64,000 nt of DNA from Actinomycetota bacterium (GTDB lineage Bacteria; Actinomycetota; Acidimicrobiia; Acidimicrobiales; Ilumatobacteraceae), in NCBI GenBank assembly GCA_009702045.1, contig WLIV01000009.1, positions 54,019 through 118,018 of the forward strand, in the 5' to 3' direction. Positions 60,057 to 64,000 of the stretch are shown here, piece after piece (the first letter of the stretch is position 1; each line of letters begins with the position of its first letter). Position numbers and translations under genes: made by a program. The notes beneath the pieces were generated by a model that made no database searches, had not been told where the DNA came from, and saw only the letters and a program-made list of their open reading frames with translations.

Positions 60057-60278
60057 ATGAAGGTCTGGATTGAGCAGGACGCATGCACCGGCGACGGGCT
60101 GTGTGTGGAGAAGAGCCCGGCGATGTTTCAGCTAGTCGAGAACATCTCGCATGTGCGTCACATGGGCTCAACGATGTTGCTGGGCACCGCCATGGCGGAG
60201 ATTCCCGACGTTCATTTCGATGATGTGCTGGACGCCGCCGAGGACTGCCCCGGGGAGTGCATCTTCATCGAGGAGTAA
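60057..60278 (+). CDS. Single-cluster ferredoxin of the CxxDxxC...CP type
   Basis: 73 residues from ATG 60057 (GAGGAG ribosome binding site). The motif CTGDGLC near residue 11 and CPGEC at the end give three cluster Cys, with Asp in the variable position, unlike the His in the ferredoxin at 12326. It is longer by one helix (MLLGTAMAEIPDVHFDDVLDAAED). It could feed a P450 elsewhere; neither neighbour is a P450. A hairpin was not seen after the stop. Confidence 0.85.
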   Translation: MKVWIEQDACTGDGLCVEKSPAMFQLVENISHVRHMGSTMLLGTAMAEIPDVHFDDVLDAAEDCPGECIFIEE

Positions 60279-60304
60279 GGCCCGCTGAGTCGGCGGGTGT
60301 GCGC

Positions 60305-61201
60305 TCAGCCCAGCAGTGCGGGCGCCAGGCGGCGCCACTGCTGTTCGGGCATCGTGGTTGGGCTTTCCTGCAGCACTTGCACGCACACGTGGTCCGCGCC
60401 AGCGGCGTGGTGTTCGGCGACGCGAGCGGCGATCTGCTCCTCGGTGCCCCACGCCACGATGGCGTCGACGAGACGGTCGCTGCCGCCATCGGCGATGTCG
60501 CTGTCGTCGAAGCCGATGCGCAGGAGGTTGTTCGTGTAGTTCGGCAGGCCGAGGTAGATCTTCATCCCGGCGCGAGCGATGCGGCGGGCTTCGGTGGCAT
60601 CGGTGTGCAGCACCACCATCTGCTCGGGTGCCAGCAGCGCATCCGGTCCCATCGCTTCACGGGCCAGCACAGTGTGGTCGGGGGTGGTGAAGTAGGGGTG
60701 CGAACCGTTGGCGCGGGCGGCCGACAACTCCAGCATCTTCGGGCCCAGCGCGGCGAGCAGACGCCCCGGGTTTTCCGACGGGCCGATGGCCATGAACAAC
60801 GACTGGTCCATCCGGTCGAGGTACTCGACCATGTAGCTGTAGGGCTTGCTGTAGTCGTGCTTGCGCACACCGGCGACGAGGTGGCCGTGGCTGACACCGA
60901 GGCCCAGCAGGAAGCGGCCGGGGAACGCCTCGGCGAGCGTCTTCTGGCCAGCGGCCATCGTCATTGGGTCGCGGGCGTAGATGTTGGCGATGCCGGTGGC
61001 CAGCGGCAGTCGCTCGGTGGCCGACAGCAGGATGGCCGCCGAGGCGAACGGATCGCGGCCCACCGCTTCGGCCAGCCACAACGCACCGAAGCCCAGTTCC
61101 TCGATCACCTGCGCGGCGCGGCGAGCCTCGGGCGTGGCGAGACCGTCGATACCGCCGTACCAGATTCCTACGCGACCGATGTCGACCGTGGGCTTGCTCA
61201 T
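60305..61201 (-). CDS. LLM-class (luciferase-like) F420-dependent oxidoreductase
   Basis: 298 residues from ATG 61201, with GGAGGAC as ribosome binding site. The fold is seen in the opening VGIWYGGIDGLATPEARRAAQVIEELGFGALWLAE, the ATGIANIYARDPMTMAAGQKTLAEAFPGRFLLGLGVSH segment with the non-prolyl cis-bend region, and the C-terminal DHVCVQVLQ. It is typical of the actinobacterial F420-dependent family (MSMEG_4141-like). It reduces or oxidises an unknown organic substrate with the deazaflavin coenzyme. It is convergent with the ferredoxin gene (26 bp). Confidence 0.82.
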   Translation of the reverse strand: MSKPTVDIGRVGIWYGGIDGLATPEARRAAQVIEELGFGALWLAEAVGRDPFASAAILLSATERLPLATGIANIYARDPMTMAAGQKTLAEAFPGRFLLGLGVSHGHLVAGVRKHDYSKPYSYMVEYLDRMDQSLFMAIGPSENPGRLLAALGPKMLELSAARANGSHPYFTTPDHTVLAREAMGPDALLAPEQMVVLHTDATEARRIARAGMKIYLGLPNYTNNLLRIGFDDSDIADGGSDRLVDAIVAWGTEEQIAARVAEHHAAGADHVCVQVLQESPTTMPEQQWRRLAPALLG

Positions 61202-61506
61202 GTGCGTGTCCTCCGCTGTGTGCTGGCCGCCCATCTTGCCCGATGAGGCCCGCCGCTCACGATGCGAGTGCCTGGCCGCCGGCACGAGTGCCTCGAACCC
61301 GCCCGAGTGGCTGGCCGCCGGCGCGAGTGGCTGGCCGCCGGCGCGAGTGGCTCGAACCCGCCCGAGTGGCACGTGACGCACAGTCGCGCACGTGGCACTC
61401 GAAAGTCGCCGCGCGGAGCGGATGACCCTGCCGCTGACCGAAAATTACTGACAGACCCCGTCCGGAGGCTGACCCGAACCTCGGCGTGCGTCACCCGATG
61501 GCGAGG
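61202..61506. other. Intergenic region with tandem repeats
   Basis: 305 bp without a supported gene. Its main content is the repeat array at 61266-61369. The remaining bases show no promoter, apart from the LLM gene's ribosome binding site. Confidence 0.6.
61266..61369. repeat. Interspersed 20-bp and 19-bp repeat array
   Basis: Two units alternate: A = GAGTGGCTGGCCGCCGGCGC (20 bp) and B = GAGTGGCTCGAACCCGCCC (19 bp). Order: A (61266), B (61286), A (61305), A (61325), B (61345), then a partial unit. The first A and B units have GTGCC where the others have GTGGC. There are no unique spacers, so this is not CRISPR. Confidence 0.8.
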
Positions 61507-61725
61507 TCAGGGGTCGGGCCAGGCCCCCTGGAGGGGGTAGAGGACGTCAACGATGTATGGAAGTTCAGCGGGGTGGAACGATCCAGAGCGGTTGCCGTCG
61601 GCTGTGGCTATGGCAATTACTGTGGCGCCGATGGCGAGCACCGCGACGACCTCGACGGCGATCAGGTTGCGACGGTTGCGACGGCTGCGCGGGCTGGTTT
61701 CGAGCGGATCAGCGGTCGAGGACAT
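61507..61725 (-). CDS. Truncated paralog of the pentapeptide-repeat proteins
   Basis: 72 residues from ATG 61725. Its first 50 residues (SPRSRRNRRNLIAVEVVAVLAIGATVIAIA) match the basic stretch and single membrane helix of the proteins at 61802 and 63037, but the pentapeptide domain is missing and the rest is short (AELPYIVDVLYPLQGAWPDP). The promoter, with TAGGGT 5 nt before ATG, is conserved among the three. Either it is a decaying copy or a membrane-only variant. Confidence 0.5.
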   Translation of the reverse strand: MSSTADPLETSPRSRRNRRNLIAVEVVAVLAIGATVIAIATADGNRSGSFHPAELPYIVDVLYPLQGAWPDP

Positions 61726-61753
61726 CTGGCACCCTAACCGTGAACTGTCCTAG

Positions 61754-61773
61754 ACAGTGGTGGCATCCACTGT
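61754..61773. terminator. Small hairpin between two pentapeptide-cluster genes
   Basis: ACAGTGG (61754-61760) pairs with CCACTGT (61767-61773) around TGGCAT. It lies just below the stop of the gene at 61802-62302 and may terminate it. No T-tract follows. Confidence 0.35.
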
Positions 61774-61801
61774 CACCAGTGCGGCCGGTGCTGGCGGTGG
61801 G

Positions 61802-62302
61802 TCAGATTGGCTGCAGGACGGGGCCGACGAACGCCCAGCCTGCCGGAAGCGAGATCGGCGTGCCGATGCTGCCCTTGTACCCGCCGCTGAGGTAGGCGTC
61901 TGTGAGGGAGGCGCCCGTGAGGGTGGCGCCGTGGAGGATGGTGCCCACGAGGAAGGCACCGTCGAGGCGGGCATTGGTGAGGTCTGCGCCGTGGAGGTTG
62001 GCGCCGGTGAGGTCGGCGCCTTGAAGGTTTGCGCCGGTGAGGGTGGCGCGGCTCAGGTTGGCGCCAGTGAGGTCGGCAAAGCTGAGGTCGGCGTTGGTGA
62101 GGTTGGCCCCCGGGCATTGTGTGCCTGTGCCGACGAAGTTGCAGGTGCCGATCATCGTGCCGGAGCGACTGCTACCCGGCACCGTGATGGCGACCACGGT
62201 GCCGGTGATGGCGAGCACGGCGGCGACCGCGATGGCGATCAGGTTGCGGCGACGGCGGCGGCTGCGCGGGCTGGCGTCGAGCAGATCAGGGTTGGGAAGC
62301 AT
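61802..62302 (-). CDS. Membrane-anchored pentapeptide-repeat protein
   Basis: 166 residues from ATG 62302. An Arg-rich N-terminus and one membrane helix ([22 protein letters not shown]) precede a linker with [10 protein letters not shown] and then 17 or so pentapeptide A(D/N)LxX repeats ([28 protein letters not shown]). It ends in a conserved tail ([20 protein letters not shown]). The repeats form a right-handed four-sided helix that can mimic DNA or bind a partner; here outside or at the membrane. Start supported by a TACGGT -10 box 5 nt upstream. Confidence 0.8.
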   Translation of the reverse strand: MLPNPDLLDASPRSRRRRRNLIAIAVAAVLAITGTVVAITVPGSSRSGTMIGTCNFVGTGTQCPGANLTNADLSFADLTGANLSRATLTGANLQGADLTGANLHGADLTNARLDGAFLVGTILHGATLTGASLTDAYLSGGYKGSIGTPISLPAGWAFVGPVLQPI

Positions 62303-62378
62303 CGGGCACCGTAACCGCAAACTGTCCTCCACGGTGATGGCTCCCAGGGCCACGAGCGCGGACGGTGTTGCGTCGGGT

Positions 62379-62490
62379 CAGCCTGGCTGGAGGACGCCGC
62401 CGACGAGTACCCAGCCCGTCGGTAGCGAGGCCGGTGTGCCGATAATGCCCTTGTACCCGCCACTGAAGTAGGCGCCGGCGAGGGCGGCGG
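62379..62490 (-). pseudogene. C-terminal fragment of a fourth pentapeptide paralog
   Basis: The minus strand encodes AALAGAYFSGGYKGIIGT and then PASLPTGWVLVGGVLQPG followed by TGA, matching the conserved C-terminal tail of the intact paralogs. In the same frame a TAG lies just upstream, and the rest of the gene is replaced by the tRNA-related repeats. It is a remnant of a deleted copy. Confidence 0.75.
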
Positions 62491-62496
62491 ACTATG

Positions 62497-62823
<327 letters not shown>

Positions 62824-62840
62824 GCGGAGGCACTTTCGCT

Positions 62841-62920
62841 ACCTGCGGCGATGCACCGATATGGCCTCTGACCTGCGGTTTCATGTCTCAGCACTTCTCG
62901 ACGTTTCACACCTCAACTCG
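62841..62920. repeat. Diverged direct repeat, copy 1
   Basis: This 80-bp stretch, starting ACCTGCGGCGATGCACCG, resembles 63658-63725 (ACCTGCGGCGAGGTGCCG) with a shared ending near CTCAGCACTT/CTCGGCACTT. The two copies flank the pentapeptide gene at 63037-63579. They may be the ends of a small duplicated or inserted segment. Confidence 0.5.
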
Positions 62921-63036
62921 GCGCGCTGTGTCACGCCTGTGTCACGGCTGCGTCACGCCGCCCGTTCGCTGAGCCGATCCAGCGGGGGTTCGGCCCGCGT
63001 CATCTTCGGGCGGCGCGGGCCGTCGCCGTTTTCGGG

Positions 63037-63579
63037 TCAGCCTGGCTTGAGGACGCCGTTGACGAGCACCCAGCCCGTGGGCAGTGCCTTCGGTACGCCG
63101 ATGACGCCGAGGTAGATGCCACTGAGGTAGGCGCCGGTGAGGTCGGCGCCCGCGAGGTTGGAGTTGCGGAGGTTGGCGTTGGTGAGGTCGGCGTTGGTGA
63201 GGGTGGCACGACCGAGGTCGGCGCCGCGGAGGTTGGCGTTATGGAGGTAGGCGCCGGTGAGGTCGGCGCCCGCGAGGTTGGAGCTGCGGAGGTTGGCGTT
63301 GGTGAGGTCGGCGTTGGTGAGGGTGGCGCCGTAGAGAGCGGCGGCGAACAGGTCGGCGTTGGTGAGGTGGGCCCCGTGGAGGTCGGCGCCCGGGCATTGT
63401 GCGTCTCGCCCGATCTCGCAGGTGCCGACCATCGTGCCGGAGCGACTGCCGCCCGAGACCGTGATCGCGACAACGGTGCCGGTGATGGCGAGCACCGCGA
63501 CGACCGCGGCGGCGATCAGGTTGCGGCGGCGGCGTCTGCTGCGCGGACTGGTGTCGAGCAGGTCAGCGGTCGGAAGCAT
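63037..63579 (-). CDS. Membrane-anchored pentapeptide-repeat protein
   Basis: 180 residues from ATG 63579. The Arg-rich N-terminus and membrane helix ([22 protein letters not shown]) match the other paralogs, then CEIGRDAQC and about 20 pentapeptide repeats (ADLHGAHLTNADLFAAALYGATL...). The tail GVPKALPTGWVLVNGVLKPG is conserved. The repeat NAN-LRSSNLAGADLTGAYL is used twice, at about residues 97 and 141, so part of the domain arose by internal duplication. Start supported by TAGGGT 5 nt upstream. Function unknown; a structural or DNA-mimic role is possible. Confidence 0.8.
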   Translation of the reverse strand: MLPTADLLDTSPRSRRRRRNLIAAAVVAVLAITGTVVAITVSGGSRSGTMVGTCEIGRDAQCPGADLHGAHLTNADLFAAALYGATLTNADLTNANLRSSNLAGADLTGAYLHNANLRGADLGRATLTNADLTNANLRNSNLAGADLTGAYLSGIYLGVIGVPKALPTGWVLVNGVLKPG

Positions 63580-63782
63580 CCGGCACCCTAACCGTCAACT
63601 GTCCTGCTCAGTGGTGAGTCGGCCTGTAAGCGCGAGAATGCAACAGGGGGTCGCCTGACCTGCGGCGAGGTGCCGATATGCCCCCTAGCTGGCCGCTAGC
63701 GTCTCGGCACTTCGCAACATTTCACGCCGTTCTCGGTGAAATGTGCACGGAATGTGCATGACACTCTGTTCCTCTACGACTC
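63580..63782. other. Intergenic region with promoter and inverted repeat
   Basis: It holds the promoter of the gene ending at 63579, the second copy of the direct repeat (63658-63725) and an inverted repeat ATTTCAC-N10-GTGAAAT at 63719-63742. No gene is supported. Confidence 0.5.
63658..63725. repeat. Diverged direct repeat, copy 2
   Basis: Partner of the repeat at 62841-62920. It runs into the inverted repeat ATTTCAC-N10-GTGAAAT (63719-63742), which might mark an element's edge. Confidence 0.5.
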
Positions 63783-63932
63783 CTAGGGCAGAGGAAGCCC
63801 AGCACGCCGAAGCTCTGCTTCAAGCGACCTGACCCGATCCTTCAGAAGCTCAAGATTGCGTCCCAGAGCGTGGTGTAGAAGCTCGTGTGTTCCTCGAAGC
63901 TGTTGGTCAGGTTCGGGGTGCTGCGGGCAAGG
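63783..63932 (-). pseudogene. Open frame without start codon, helical protein fragment
   Basis: The minus strand reads HPEPDQQLRGTHELLHHALG and then RNLELLKDRVRSLEAELRRAG before the TAG at 63783-63785. It has heptad-like Leu spacing, as in a coiled coil, but no start codon and an upstream in-frame TAG. It overlaps the 3' end of the frame at 63907-64000, so the two may be one frameshifted gene. Confidence 0.3.
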
Positions 63933-64000
63933 CTAGTTCGCCGGGTTGATCGGTGAGGTCAGCGACGCTGGCGGCGGCGATGTAGCGGCGTTCGGCGGCG
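63907..64000 (-). CDS. C-terminal part of an unidentified protein, 5' end outside window
   Basis: Thirty codons enter from the window edge and end at TGA 63907-63909: AAERRYIAAASVADLTDQPG followed by ELALPAAPRT. The composition is consistent with a real gene. No family can be named. Its last codons overlap the frame at 63783-63932, so a frameshift could join both. Confidence 0.35.
   Translation of the reverse strand, partial: AAERRYIAAASVADLTDQPGELALPAAPRT

Noticed and set aside
61266..61369. CRISPR array
   Set aside because: Units are directly adjacent or alternate, without unique spacers, and no cas gene is present.

Overview
The window is high-GC, densely coded DNA from an actinobacterium. 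Many features are at home in the class Acidimicrobiia and its mycobacterial relatives: a predicted F420-dependent LLM oxidoreductase, a mycofactocin-type SDR, a DUF3516 Ski2-like helicase, P450s with single-cluster ferredoxins, DUF2889, and many acyl-CoA dehydrogenases and fused family III CoA-transferases. The class placement is an inference from gene content; no rRNA is present.

Layout. 1-7.2 kb: end of a GntR regulator, an MFS exporter, then a run of co-directional genes for an AcuI-like reductase, a VOC protein, a split acyl-CoA dehydrogenase pair and an alpha/beta hydrolase. 7.2-18.2 kb: a winged-helix regulator with a pseudo-receiver and GAF domain, acyl-CoA ligase, amidohydrolase, TetR, P450 plus ferredoxin, a DapB-like dehydrogenase, and an SDR plus double CoA-transferase operon. 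18.2-28.4 kb: mycofactocin-type SDR, a three-subunit molybdenum hydroxylase, an HIBADH-like enzyme, P450 divergent from a TetR gene with a shared operator, a BaiN-like flavoprotein and a second ligase. 28.5-41.4 kb: desaturase, universal stress protein, two SDRs, cation ATPase, nitronate monooxygenase-like protein, YwiC-like and RIC proteins (NO stress?), an orphan molybdenum hydroxylase large subunit, hydrolase and thioesterase. 41.4-47.4 kb: MtfA-like peptidase, thioredoxin plus methyltransferase behind a CsoR/CstR-like operator, LysR with TauE/SafE, a class V aminotransferase and a cupredoxin lipoprotein; this could be a sulfur/thiol module. 47.4-61.2 kb: helicase, fused acyl-CoA dehydrogenase, DUF2889, crotonase, a second double CoA-transferase, SnoaL, SDR, TspO, ferredoxin and LLM enzyme. 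61.2-64 kb: a different kind of region with a degenerating cluster of pentapeptide-repeat paralogs, a tRNA-Gly 3' fragment whose last bases recur four times, and direct repeats, suggestive of past integration events.

Together the metabolic genes suggest uptake, CoA activation, beta-oxidation-like dehydrogenation and hydroxylation of alicyclic, isoprenoid or aromatic acids, though no substrate can be read from the sequence. Two non-coding themes stand out. Many genes have a TANNNT -10 box 5-8 nt before the start codon and no ribosome binding site, so the transcripts are probably leaderless; one divergent pair even shares two bases between its -10 boxes. Second, near-perfect long palindromes with related sequence sit in several intergenic gaps.
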